From NCBI GenBank assembly GCA_947652115.1, contig OX393562.1:29020289-29084288 (forward strand): a DNA stretch of 64,000 nucleotides. Direction: 5' to 3'. Below are positions 1 through 10,772 of the stretch, one piece after another. Every line of letters begins with the position of its first letter. Position 1 is the stretch's first letter. The notes under the pieces are model-generated. The model did not search any database. It was not told where the DNA came from and saw only the letters and a list, made by a program, of their open reading frames with translations. The position numbers and the translations under genes are program-made. Source of the DNA: Blastomussa wellsi (Eukaryota; Cnidaria; Anthozoa; Scleractinia; Plerogyridae).

Positions 1-1079
1 AGGTACTGTTGATAATCTAATTTTTCTGCATGCCAATGACATAGGAGGATAGCTAGTCGAAAAAAGAACAAGGGGTGAATTTCTGTAGATCTATCTAATT
101 TAGCACTAGACAGATTCTAACTCTTCTGTACACTGGTACTTGTAGCTGGGTTCTGTCTTATTAGTACTTTGGCCAACAATCAGTTTGTTCCCATAGCACA
201 GACTGGTTAGGTCTTTCAATGGGTCATATAATATGTTACACGTCAAATGTAAATTCAGGTTTTTAACCTAGGAAGTTTTTTTAATTTTTCTCTTCGGGAT
301 CGGGTACGAGTCTCAGACTGCCTTAGTGATACAGCTTAAAAAAATGAGAGCTCTGTGCAATGGACAACAGGTTGGCCAGCAGATCCACAGGTTGTGAGTT
401 CAAATCCTGTAAGTGCACATTACTAGAGAAAAAAAAAGAGAATTTTGGCAGATTTTGGTGGTGCAAGTGGATATTTCCATTGGTTGTTCAGGTGCCATCT
501 TGAATTAGAAAAACAGTGGAGAGTTGGGGTGAGGTTAAAAGTTTACCAAGCCAGTGGGAGGGAGAAAGAAAAATTGGGGATTTTTACTTTTCCTTCTCTG
601 CCCCCCATCATTTCCCACGTTCTCACTCCAATTCTCCCAGTCTGCAGCGAATCCAAAATGGAAGCCAAACACTTGAATGGTGAAAACCACCCAAACCGCC
701 TGCTCTGCAGGATAATTCATACTACAGAGCCTTAACTCTATTTTAACTGAAGTATAATTGAGGCTACCACACATTTTTCTATCCACTCAATTTTAAGCAG
801 TGTACATGCGAAGTTTTACTGGGAAAGCCCCCACCCACCACATCAATAGGGGAGCGGTAGAAAAGAGAATCTGCCAACTGTAAGTAGTTAAATTATTAAG
901 GTCTAGGGGAATAAACAAAGTCAAATTGCAGTTGAAGGATTAATGAACAATTTCTACTGTTTTAATGCGTTTAGCAATATAATTTAAAAGGATCTAAATT
1001 ATATCTAAGAAGGCAAAAATTTATCTTAACCAAGATAGTATATATTAAAAAGGTACAGTCCATGAGAAGAGGCACCAAC
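1..1079. other. AOAH intron and flank, no gene seen
   Basis: No exon of the AOAH catalytic domain could be found here on the minus strand (no GDSL-type block), so the next exons must lie beyond the left edge. The short open frames near 445-786 show no recognisable domain. A tRNA-like stretch lies at about 345-412. Confidence 0.5.
345..412 (+). repeat. decayed tRNA-like sequence (SINE head or tRNA pseudogene)
   Basis: A box-A-like GTGCAATGGACAA is followed at tRNA-like spacing by a box-B-like GAGTTCAAATCC. The layout resembles an arginine tRNA, but the anticodon stem does not pair and no acceptor stem is evident. It is best read as a SINE head or dead tRNA copy. Confidence 0.35.
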
Positions 1080-1830
1080 CTTTACAAAATACTTCTTCAA
1101 AAGGCTTCCCAAAAATGGGATCTTTTCCATAAATTCCATTGCAATTTGAGTCAATGGCAACATCCCAGTCTATTGGCTTAGTCCCTGGGTGAATGCGGTG
1201 ATTTATATCATTACAATCTTTGCCCCTCCAAGATGTACCCCTCCATGACTCAACTTCAGCACTGTATGTGTCACTGTCCCAATCTATCAGAGGCAAATCG
1301 TTTTTGAAAACCTTATTAAACAATTCACAAAGAGCCTTGACACCATCAAGAGTACACGGATCGAAAGCCGGCCCTTCCGGGTAATGAAAACTTGCACTTT
1401 CGTGGAATAGTTTCGTTGCCTTTTCTTCCCTAGCTTGGGGCATCCTATTGTGTGAATCTTTCTTAGGCGGAAAAGCCTGGCAATATGGTTGTCCTTTTTC
1501 CCGGTAGCAGAGATAAATTGCATGACAAATAACGTCCGCAGTTACTTCAGCTTCAATGAGCTTAATTATCTGCGGGATGTAAAATTTTCCCAGGGAAACA
1601 CACGCGGTTTTGTACTTGTCAGGAAGAACATCACATAACCTGCTATAGGCCTTCACGAATGTTTCATTGTGTACGACGCTCAGCTGTTCCGTAAGAGCAA
1701 CGATAGCAGTGCAAGTAGCGCAGCCAACTCCTCCGTTAACGCCTTTTGGTATGCTGTAACCCGTTGGGGAAGAACAAAGCAAAATGAACGCAAAAAGCCA
1801 TGGAGTAATCATGGAGATCAAAGCAGCCAT
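1080..1830 (-). CDS. AOAH: acyloxyacyl hydrolase, N-terminal exon (partial)
   Basis: AOAH removes secondary acyl chains from lipopolysaccharide. Residues 1-26 are a hydrophobic signal peptide. A saposin-B-type domain follows, with six cysteines at 37, 40, 66, 77, 102 and 108. After it comes the linker typical of AOAH, with WRGKDCND (201-208), a PG...DWD stretch and DSNCNG (227-232), which in the family forms the calcium sites, and then EEVFCKG (246-251). The ORF runs on to 1045, but the last ten residues do not fit the family. A donor (AAAG/GTTGGT) after position 1080 is therefore the likely exon end. The lipase part with its GDSL serine is not in the window. The whole signal-saposin-linker region is one exon here, whereas I recall vertebrate AOAH as highly split. 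Identity rests on the order of saposin, WRGxDCND and DSNCNG motifs. Confidence 0.9.
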
Positions 1831-3864
1831 CGCGAGAGGCGTTCTGATTTACATTCTCCAAAAAAGAATTCGGCAAAATCAAAAAGCAATATCCACGATC
1901 TTGTTAGCTGGAGATATTCTCTTCAACGAATATAAATAACCATCACTCAATACCTCTGCCTGGAGGCCGAGGAAGAGACTTCTGCTAGCGTAGTTCACCA
2001 CTGACTAGTATTGAAGAATCATGATACGCAGCAACTAAAAAGTGACAGGCGTTTCTTACCCTTTGTGGCAAATCGTGCGGAGCTTGAGATCCAGTCCATA
2101 TTTCCGGCCAGAAATGGGGCCGGAAGGGGGCGGGGAGGGGGCGGAGGGATTCTACTAAAGTGCCTATGAAGTAAAAAAAAATTTTGCACAGTTTTGTAGT
2201 ATATTGTACCCTTATTCCAAAATGACAAAAGAAATTTGGTGGAAAGGAAAGAAAATCCGGTTTTTTGCTGCTTGAAGTACCTAAATAGGGGTTTCCGGAG
2301 AATGGTAACGAATTAAGCGGTGATGACGTAGTTGGTGGTTCTAGCGTGCTGTTTACACATACTTTCCTGTTGCTTTTGAGTGAACTTGTCCTAGTCAGAG
2401 GACTACAGCTTGTATTTTCATGGGCTAAGACCTCTAGCCTGCGTCACAACCGAGACGTAATCTAACCCCGGCTAGTATCGAGACTTAATTAACAAGGGTT
2501 TTAGTTCGCCTGCGGTGCAGGTTACTAGAGCTTGTTCCTCTTAGCAAACTTAGACTACGAGTAGTCCCTTTTTTCTTAGTCCGTCGAGTGCGAAGCGAAA
2601 AAAATGTCCGCGCGAAACCTGGGAGACGCGCCCACGAGGCGAGGCGCGAAAAAAAGGGACTGCCGCCTGAGCCACAGAGTTTGACCTTTCACAGCCGAGT
2701 GATTTTTTGGATTTAATTTCAAATTTAATTAAACGCGCCCAATGATTTACTCCTTATCTTGAAGTCCTGTCAATTTTCCTTGTCGTCGCCACCCCGGGAG
2801 TTTCAAAGATGAAAACAGTTTTCGTCACGAGAAAATCGTGACAAAAAGAACGCAGCGATCGATCAACGAAACTCCTAAGAACAAGTGAAGGGAAGGGAAG
2901 GCCGGCCTTGCAACGATTTTTGTACAGTTTGCGGATGTAATTTTAAAAGTTTTTTTACGGAGACTTCAATCGTAGGCTAAGGGTTTCAACTGCAAATTTG
3001 TTTGAAATTCTATAATGAGCGGGAGTAGGTCGAAAATGTCCATTTCTGTTCTTAGTTCTGACCAAGAAGCCATTTGAGGTGGGATGCTACCTTAAATTAT
3101 TTAAATTATGAAAGTACAGTTTATATTATATTGTATTTTTTTCGTTTTTTCTCTTATTTTTACGGCTAATGGCTACTTAAAAGATATATATTTTTTATTT
3201 TTGTCCTTTCACGGCTGAATTTTGGCCGTCTTTTGTCTTATGGTTATTAGCTTACACTATATGCATGGAGATCCTCCTGTCACTTAGGGCAGCCAGGGAA
3301 GTCCAGTGATGTGGAAAAATTCCCTGTTGTCACCCCGCCTAGAGGGCAATGCCTGGAGAATAGTCCAAAACCTAGCGAAACACAACGTTTGGCTAAAATT
3401 AACGTACTATCTTGACTACTACTACGGCGAAAAACAATTTATTTACAAGTTCATTGTATATCACACGCGGTCCTAAATACCCCCAATATAATAATAGTAG
3501 AAGGAAAATTGACGGATCCGGAAGCAAACTAACATGACGGTCGACGACTTCATTCTTTAGAAATTAAAGTTTGTATAACTACCGTTACCATGAAAGTGTC
3601 ACTTCTTTCATAATTACCGTATCCCAGCTGTAGGTTTCTCATCGGCCCAGCCCTTTTCTAATTTCGCACGCCCGCCCCGATCCTCTCCTCTTGCAAGGTT
3701 CCAAGAATGGAATAAAAGGATTGGATTACTTAATTATCGGTGGCTAAACCAAAACTCTACAATCTTTGAAGGATCTTCAAGGATCCTTGTGATTTAAGAA
3801 CACAAAAGACGAAGCACACTGGCGAACATGCGATCTCGAAGTTGGACCATAAGTTAAGGCAACA
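1831..3864. other. intergenic, AOAH to GPCR
   Basis: No convincing coding sequence. It contains a G-rich run (about 2126-2148) with four or more G-tracts, and a short inverted-repeat element around 2562-2663. The rest is unremarkable AT-rich DNA. Confidence 0.5.
2562..2663. repeat. short foldback element, AGTCCC ends
   Basis: The left end AGTCCCTTTTTTCTTAGTCC is matched by an inverted AAAAAAAGGGACT at the right end. A diverged second copy lies at 41879-42003, just before the ankyrin gene, sharing the TTTCTTAGTCC and AGGGACTGC ends. A MITE-like family is inferred. Confidence 0.5.
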
Positions 3865-5028
3865 TTAAACTGAAGAAATCATAATGAAATCATTAGTACG
3901 TAACTGATCAATGACAGTAGAATTAGCTCTTTTGTTGAAAAGTCGCTCTTGAAATTTTGAAGAAGATTTTGGAAGTGAACATAATTCCGTGCGACCTTTC
4001 CGAAAAGTGCTCCTGTCTCCATGCGTATGGGAGCAGTTAAGGAGATTCTTAAGCCCTTGCCGATAATTTTCACTGAAAACGAAACAGATGCAAGGATTAA
4101 TGGCGCAGTTTGCGCGGGCTATAAATTTGGTAATAAAATAATAGGTCTGGACGCTGCAGAGAGTAGCTATAGAAGTGTCCCATACAAAGAGATATAAAAT
4201 ATTATAGACGCTGAGAGGTAACCAACATAACGCAAATCCTAAGACGATCCCGGCAGCCATCTTAAGGACGTTTCTATGTCTTTTAATGCGCTGCTTCTCG
4301 TATTTTATCGATTGTTCTCCTGGAACTTTCTTTGACTTTAGTTTTATAACAATGAGAGAGTAGAGAATGACCATCAGGGCGAAGGGAATGTAGAGGAATA
4401 CAACAGACACTGCCAGAATAAAATTTTCAAACGATGAAGATTCTCCATACGTTTCATTCCACTGAAGGGTGCACGTCACTTTTCCGAGGGTTTGAACAAG
4501 TTTCAACGCGAATAAATTCGGAATGAAAACGACAAAAGCGACAATCCATATAGCTGGAATCAAGAAATGGCACAGTTTTGAGGTGATGAGTGGAGAACGC
4601 AGAGGGAAGACCACGGCTCCAAATCGATCCACTGTTATAAGAACCAGGCTCTGAACAGAAACAGCAGTGGAGATATCTTGCAAGTAATAGACTAACTTAC
4701 ATAACGCCTGACCTGAAGGGCCACTGATAAGCCACGAGTCGACATGCAGTTCAGAAAGAGTTAACGGTAAAGCGAAAATTGGAAACAACAAATCGGACAT
4801 GGCCATGTTCACGATCAAAAAGTTGATCGTCTTCCTCATTGTTTTCGTCTTGTAGACAATTATTGCGATGAAAGCATTTTCAGCCAGCGAGACAACAAGA
4901 ATCAAGCAGTAAGCAAATGTTTTGCCGATCTTTTCTGCCAAAAGGTTGTCTGCATTTGAGCAGATAACGTTGGGCAGCTTTGTTCCATTCGGCATAAGTC
5001 GCGTCTTGTTTAAGTATGTCGTCGACAT
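3865..5028 (-). CDS. class A (rhodopsin-like) G protein-coupled receptor
   Basis: Intact intronless receptor of 387 residues with seven hydrophobic segments, at about 36-60, 69-92, 108-135, 152-173, 201-228, 253-280 and 290-318. Class A marks are N51 in TM1, MAMSD at the LxxxD site of TM2 (75-79), DRF for the DRY motif (134-136), CWLP in TM6 (268-271) and NPCIC for NPxxY (311-315). Cys110 and Cys186 should form the loop disulfide. N-glycosylation sites (NKT, NGT) lie in the N-terminus and NET in loop 2. The start is the first ATG upstream of TM1. A basic third loop and a Ser-rich tail fit G-protein and arrestin coupling. The NYRQGLKNLL stretch after TM7 is typical of peptide-type receptors, so a neuropeptide-like ligand is inferred, but the ligand cannot be named from sequence. 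Cnidarian genomes hold many single-exon receptors of this kind. Confidence 0.93.
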   Translation of the reverse strand: MSTTYLNKTRLMPNGTKLPNVICSNADNLLAEKIGKTFAYCLILVVSLAENAFIAIIVYKTKTMRKTINFLIVNMAMSDLLFPIFALPLTLSELHVDSWLISGPSGQALCKLVYYLQDISTAVSVQSLVLITVDRFGAVVFPLRSPLITSKLCHFLIPAIWIVAFVVFIPNLFALKLVQTLGKVTCTLQWNETYGESSSFENFILAVSVVFLYIPFALMVILYSLIVIKLKSKKVPGEQSIKYEKQRIKRHRNVLKMAAGIVLGFALCWLPLSVYNILYLFVWDTSIATLCSVQTYYFITKFIARANCAINPCICFVFSENYRQGLKNLLNCSHTHGDRSTFRKGRTELCSLPKSSSKFQERLFNKRANSTVIDQLRTNDFIMISSV

Positions 5029-6389
5029 TCTCCGATACTAAATTCAACTCTAACCGAAATTTTTCCTTAAGAACTTTTCTTCACTGTTTTCTTTTTCGGC
5101 GACAATTCAAAAATAGTTGCTTTCTTCAGTTGGCGTTGCCTTAAAATGAAAAAAGGGGGAAACGTGTCATCAAATAATATACACGTCTGCCTGAATCTAT
5201 TAGCAAAGTGCAATTAATGATTAAGATTAATTTACACACCTGGTGGCATTTCTTTTCTGCACATGATTAAATTCGATCGCTTGTCATTCATGTTTCATCC
5301 AAGATGTGTTAATGGAGTTCAAATTCAGTTTCAAATTTACCAGTGCAGTAAAGTTTTACCGACAGAACCTCATTAGACCTTTCATTTATCAAAAGTAGTT
5401 TATCAGCTAAGTTTCCGCCCTCAAGCTCCGTTATTTTTGCTTTGTTATTACGAACTACAATAAACAAGGACACCATATGCTAAAATGGCAATTGTGAGTT
5501 CCAAAAAGGTTGCCTTTCTTTTGAATTAAAATTGATTTTTGAGGTGATTAACTTAGGAGGAGTGACTCTTTCAGTGTGTACACGAGAAATCTGGTTGTGT
5601 TAATTTTTCGACACACCACAACAAGAATAGAAACTGTAAAAGGAAAGAAAAAAGTCATTTGAATTTGTTATGACGCGTTATATATAAACAGGGCAGAAAT
5701 TACTTATGCAGAATAAACTGGATAAAGATAAATAATTGCGATCACGAAAAGCTTATTTTGCAAAACCACTACGACTTCATATAAAAGCCTTTTGAGGACC
5801 TATGGGTGTGTAACCTACTCTATTTGTTGTTAATTTATTTAGATCAGAACTGTATGAGCAGCAGATTAACACAATCTCATGTTCAGCATGTTGTTTTTTC
5901 AAAAGACGGGTGTTGGCTGGAGTAAACGTATGTCATTGAAAATTAACAACGCGCGGGATATTCTGTTACACGCACATAACAACTACTCATAACAAAGAGT
6001 TTTTTTGTGTACTCTGCTACCAGCAATACCCGACGGATTTTTAATCACATACTTTGAAATAATTCTCTAGCGTCTAAAAGTAGTTGGATATTTTACGTGC
6101 GTAAACAGCAACGCGCTAATTCCGCGAAATATATTTTAAATATTACAAACCTTGTTGTTACTTTTGTTGGCGATCGGAATAAGTGCCAATTTCCAAACAT
6201 TGACGCACTTTATTTAAATTGTGCTATAATATCGGAACAAAGTTATTTTGCTGTGCTGCTTTTAAGTATTTTGGACAGGTTTCCTTTAACCTGCAACATG
6301 ACTGTAGAGATCTTTTGTTTGCCTAGTTCCTGAGCGGCTCTTCCCCCAGGCCTTTTTCAACAAGCAATTTGGGCCTGAAATAGGACAAT
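5029..6389. other. intergenic, upstream of GPCR
   Basis: AT-rich DNA in which I see no conserved coding frame, RNA gene or repeat. It presumably holds the GPCR promoter and 5' UTR. Confidence 0.4.
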
Positions 6390-6390
6390 T

Positions 6391-6925
6391 AACAATAGAC
6401 CCTTTGCACGACCCAGTCACATGGTTCAAAATAGACTGCGAGCAAAATCCGAAACGAAAGTGAAAATTTGCGAGCGGCAAATCCGCGAGCCACGAGTTGC
6501 GTGGGCGCCAGGGGATTTGCCCCTCGAAATTTTCGCTTTCGTTACGGATTTTGGGTCCCTGTAAAATGTAGGCCGGATGGCGGATGGAAAAATGCGGATG
6601 ACAAAATGCGGATGGATAACAATACTAAAATAAAATAAATACTAAAATGTGGATAAATGGAAACCAATTTTCATTGTTTTCCATCCGCATTTTGTAATCC
6701 GCATTTTTCCATCCACCATTGGGCCTGCATTTTACAGAGACCCACGGATTTTGGAGCAAAATAGAGACTGCTCGCAGTCTAGGTACAAAATAACACCCTG
6801 CTGGTGAGCAAGCTACGCGCTGGGACATCCAAAACAAAGTCAATTCATGTCCCAGAGCGTAGCTTGCTTACCAGCAGGGTGTCCGTTTGTACCATGTGAC
6901 TGGGTCGTGTATAAGGGCCTATTAT
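6391..6925. mobile_element. nested foldback MITE
   Basis: The outer inverted repeat includes a perfect 19-bp arm (6407-6425 and 6891-6909, starting CACGACCCAGTCACATGG), with imperfect extension outward to about 35 bp. Two hairpins sit inside: one at about 6552-6746 with GGATGG-rich arms, and a near-perfect one at 6793-6882 with 36-nt arms differing at two positions. There is no coding capacity, so it is non-autonomous. Confidence 0.75.
6793..6882. repeat. 90-bp hairpin, 36-nt arms
   Basis: Arms 6793-6828 and 6847-6882 are complementary at 34 of 36 positions around an 18-nt loop. It lies inside the larger foldback element and could form a stable cruciform or RNA hairpin. Confidence 0.85.
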
Positions 6926-7080
6926 CCTGCGAAATCGCCTGATACTAAGCCGAAAAAGCTGTAGGCAGAGTTGGCTAAAATCAGACGATAAAGAAATTGT
7001 CACCGTCGCTGCCTATATATGGTCATGAAGCGCTTGTTATCCGTCATCTGTACTTGACAGATATCCTGCGATATACGTTA

Positions 7081-7794
7081 AGGTGGCTCGATCGGATTTT
7101 TGAGTGACGATACCTTTCAACTTTGAGCAGCTAGTGTACCACCATAGAGTATCCCACAGAAAATCGATTGCTCCAGGTGCACTAGAGAAAGATCAAAGTT
7201 TCAGATGAAGTTAATTTTATCGTGATCGGAGTTACCATAGCAATGTAGTGACGTCATGCTCCACTTTACTCGAGACCGAAAAACCTGTCATCAAGACAAT
7301 TTTGGAAAACCCTTCCTGGATCTTTAACCTGGCAAACTTTTCTTGAGGTCTGCCAAATTTGAAAAATTTTTATAAGAGCGATTTCAAGAAAATTTACGGT
7401 GAAGTTTTAAGGTGTTAAAATACAACAAAATCATATTACTTCCTGAATGTTATTAAAAAGTTTGTTCACTAGGCCTGATGTAAGATGACTTTGGTCTGAA
7501 ATAAATTGAATAGCATCCAATTGCATTTGGTGAAAATCTTAGAAAAATCGTTCTATTCGATTTCTGAAAACACTGGCTTGAATATGAACTGGAGTGGAGT
7601 ATTATTTTGCGTTTTCGTCAAAATTGACCCCACATTTATTAAAATGGTCGTTATTTAAAAAGCGGTAGATATTTTTTTAATTATTCTTCAGGTAGATTAA
7701 CCAATATTTAATATAATCCCCGAGTTTCAATTTCATTGAAGCATTCTAAGGCTGTCAATTTGTAGCCTCAACTTTGGTAAACATTGGGCTACCT
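7081..7794. mobile_element. TA-flanked non-autonomous DNA element
   Basis: The left end begins AGGTGGCTCGAT and the right end is the inverted GGGCTACCT, both bordered by TA (7079-7080 and 7795-7796). Inside is AT-rich non-coding DNA. The TA target suggests a Tc1/mariner-like source, but the TIRs are short and diverged. Confidence 0.5.
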
Positions 7795-7961
7795 TATTTT
7801 CCGGCTTGTCGCTTATACCTAACCATTGTCTTGAATCTCCGTGCAACTGTACATTTCAATGCGTCGTGAATTCATATGATTGTGGGTGATTTCTCTACCG
7901 TCACACGCAAAAAAACTAAAACACTTGTTGGACGTTTTTTGCAAGGATATACATCAGAATT

Positions 7962-8327
7962 GTTTTTTCTTCTTTCAAAATCAAGAATTGTTTCAGTTTC
8001 AAAGATCCTATTCCAGATGCATTAAAATCCCTGGTTGTGTATCAATTTACTTGTGCGGGTTGTAACTCCCGTTACATTGGCGAGACGTCACGCCACTTTG
8101 CAACTAGGGTAAAAGAGCATCTCTCGACTGACAAAATTTCTCAGGTCTACAAACACCTGAACGGTTCACCAAGTTGTAAACGCAAATGTTCGGTTGATTG
8201 TTTCAAGATTGTAGATTCAGCTAAAACTAGACATTGTCTTAAGCTCAAAGAAGCGATCTACATCAGCCGCTTAAAGCCAGAACTAAATGCGCAATTACAA
8301 CACAACAATGATTTTTGCTTCTTGTAA
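7962..8327 (+). pseudogene. Penelope-like element, GIY-YIG endonuclease end (5'-truncated)
   Basis: The frame reads ...KDPIPDALKSLVVYQFTCAG, then CNSRYIGETSRHFATRVKEH, the GIY-YIG endonuclease signature of Penelope-like retroelements (RYIGETSRH in place of GIY...YIG, then the R..EH motif). The conserved downstream block with KTRHCLKLKEA and INxxLKPELN-like ISRLKPELN follows, ending in a stop at 8327. There is no ATG for this domain and no reverse transcriptase upstream, so this is the 3' part of a truncated copy. The frame through the nuclease domain is intact. The ribozyme 120 bp downstream belongs to the same element. Confidence 0.88.
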
Positions 8328-8449
8328 CTCGATTCTGTAATGAATACTCGTGCACTTGCACGCGCAGAATTGTAACTGTTACTGTATTTTAAATTTCAAA
8401 TTGTTAACGTACTCAAACTGTAAACGTATTTAAAACAGTGGAAAACGGA

Positions 8450-8508
8450 ACAACACATTAAACTGATGACGGCATGAGTCATGCCGAAACATGTCTTTAA
8501 AAAGTTGT
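8450..8508 (+). ncRNA. type I hammerhead ribozyme in Penelope-like 3' repeat
   Basis: All parts of a hammerhead are present. Stem I outer pairs are ACAAC (8450-8454) with GTTGT (8504-8508). Inner pairs are TTAAA (8458-8462) with TTTAA (8496-8500), split by a 3x3 internal loop. The core CTGATGA spans 8463-8469. Stem II is GGCAT/ATGCC (8471-8475, 8481-8485) with loop GAGTC. GAAA (8486-8489) follows, then a minimal stem III C-AT-G and the cleavage triplet GTC ending at 8495. One extra C (8470) sits between the core and stem II. Penelope-like elements are known to carry such minimal-stem-III hammerheads. Confidence 0.85.
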
Positions 8509-9110
8509 ATCGTGAGCTTAAAATTATGCTTGATTTTATCCCGACGCGTGCAAGTGTTTTTTGAAACTCCGAACTGGCTAACATAGAATGCAAATTATTG
8601 GACCCCAGCAAGACTCGGAAAACACTGACGGCTTCCGAGAGAATTAGAGGACTGTATAGGCGAAGGTTTGGTTTCACAAGTGTTTTGGGATCACAGGAAG
8701 AAAGCGGAGCAGCCATTTTCTGTTCTATTCTTCAACTCACTTTTATTTTATTAACATGTAACAATAATACCATTTTAAATTATTAATATAGCATTCTCGG
8801 GATAATTACTTTTGATCGGGGATTAATGGTACGCAGGAGGATCGGGTTAAAAAGTTTGATAAGACAATATTTGCATAATAAATACAAACTAACACATTAA
8901 AGCAGTAATGGGGCATGCCGCAAGCAAATGGCCTTCTACGCAGATATATTTTTGGCTCGTCACGCAATCTTTCTGACTAACGAACGGCATTGGTGTGTCA
9001 TAATGAAAAATATCTAAAACTGATTTTAAACTGGCAGAATTGATGATATACATCTTCCTTGAGTGCGCACAAACTTTTATTTTTCATGCTTTTAAGGACT
9101 GTACCAATAA
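8509..9110. other. post-ribozyme PLE remnant and spacer
   Basis: Sequence just after the ribozyme is probably the rest of the Penelope-like terminal repeat. Nothing further is recognised up to the next hairpin element. Confidence 0.35.
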
Positions 9111-9434
9111 AGTGGTTAAGTGATGACGTCACAAAAACTAAATTTATGAAATTATGGGATTTACCTAGATGTTCTGAAAGAACATGATGAAGAATGCCCG
9201 AATGCCAAAAATCAGCGTCTTATTTCAATTTGGGGGTGAGATATTGGCCATTTCATGCTTCAGTGATTTGTATGGAGTCACTGACGCATAAAGGGGCCAA
9301 TATCACACCCCCAAATTGAAATAAAACGCTGATTTTTGGCATTTGGGCATTCTTCATCATGTACTTTCTGAAGATCTTAATGAATCCCATAATTTCAAAA
9401 ATTTGAATATTTGTGACGTCGCACTTTACCACTC
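9111..9434. mobile_element. 324-bp long-hairpin (foldback) element
   Basis: Two arms of about 155 bp are inverted copies of each other around a loop near 9277-9287. Outer ends are AGTGGTTAAGTGATGACGTC and the inverted GACGTCGCACTTTACCACT. The inner part includes matching CCCCCAAATTGAAATAA blocks. It has no coding capacity. The single transcript would fold into a near-continuous duplex. Confidence 0.8.
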
Positions 9435-9461
9435 TATCTAGACAATGACCTTAAAAGAACA

Positions 9462-9520
9462 CACGGTTTTCCCCTCTCCTCAGAAACTAACATTTCTAAA
9501 ATCCAATTCGATCTGGAACA
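9462..9520 (+). repeat. fragment of tRNA-related SINE family
   Basis: The segment GGTTTTCCCCTCTCCTC followed by CCAATTCGATCTGGA matches the 3' part of the fuller copy at 22979-23190, so it is a truncated member of the same dispersed family. Confidence 0.5.
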
Positions 9521-9608
9521 CACGGTCACGTTTAAAACAAGCTTCAGCTCTTAAGTGTCGCGTGGGTAAATAAATTACAGTTACATTTTTAAATTACATT
9601 TACATCCC

Positions 9609-9693
<85 letters not shown>
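9609..9693 (+). repeat. (ATT)n microsatellite
   Basis: Uninterrupted ATT trinucleotide array of about 28 units. Confidence 0.97.
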
Positions 9694-9695
<2 letters not shown>

Positions 9696-9949
9696 TCGTT
9701 GGAAGATTGTGTGACAAGCCAAAAGAACGTCTGTATAGGAGGCCAGAGACAAAGAAACTCATTGTTTGTAGGAGAACATCATGGAACATGTGGTGTGCAC
9801 CTTGAAAGAAGCCAATTTACTTTGTGCAGAACATGTTCTAATTCAATTGCTTTACCCTGTGGAAGCAGTCTGGTTTCTTGCAGTACGAGAGATGATGGAG
9901 CCACACTCTTGTGCAACGTATACTGAAATATGCCAGTCAGATTGTAAGG

Positions 9950-10372
9950 TTGTGTTCACACCTGATGTCTGAGCACGGTGCTCGAGTACAATTCTCAGCT
10001 GGGCACTTATGTGAACACACTATATTTTCAGGTACCCAAGTCAGAATTCTTGCATGGTCCCCAAAGGTCAATACTCTGTACTCAGGCACTCAAGGGAACA
10101 AGGGTACTTTGTTTTCCAGTGTCTGGATGGTTGTGACTAGAATGGATACATCAAAATAAGGTGGGACACCTTGTGATGCTTAAACAGAGTCCAGGGACCC
10201 CATTAATCCAGTCACCAGGTTCTTTACAAAAATGACTGACTGAACCTAAGTATCACAAGGTGCCCCACCTTATTTTGCAAAATCCATTCCAGTCATAACC
10301 GTGTCTGAACACGGCATTATTTTTCCGGTGCCCAGGTCCTAGCACTCTGGCACAAAGTGTGAACACGGCCTA
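9950..10372. mobile_element. TIR element with GTGTTCACAC ends
   Basis: The left end (AGGTTGTGTTCACAC, near 9950) matches the inverted right end (GTGTGAACACGGCCT, near 10357-10371). A strong inner inverted repeat pairs about 10127-10180 with 10250-10305, including AAATAAGGTGGG and the inverted CCCACCTTATTTT. There is no coding frame, so it is a MITE-like element. Confidence 0.65.
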
Positions 10373-10772
10373 AGAAATGGATAATGTGACAATGAGATAC
10401 TAAAAGATAACCTCGGGCTGCAACAGATGATAAATAAAAATGCAGCGCAAATAAAAGCCAACAGGGCCTGATTATTGACAAAGGAAAGGGGAATCATGCT
10501 GAATACAGAAAATAAAAAGAACATGAAAGACGTTGACTAATACCGGTATCTCCCTGAAAAGCACAACCTGTCACATCTTGCATGCACCTGTCAAACCCAT
10601 GCCTTTCACATCCACAAATAGGTGTGCAGGGATCACGGTGTGAAGAAAACTTCTTTGGTCAACAAGCATTGTGAATTTCATCTGAGAAGCCAGTTCTCCA
10701 CGCTCATTATGTTATCTGTTTCAGAGTTCCCACTGTTTAATCTTCACCACCAGCATAGCAGAAAATAGTTAC

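Noticed and set aside
9589..9789. Frame encoding a poly-isoleucine run
   Set aside because: Translation of the ATT microsatellite, not a protein.
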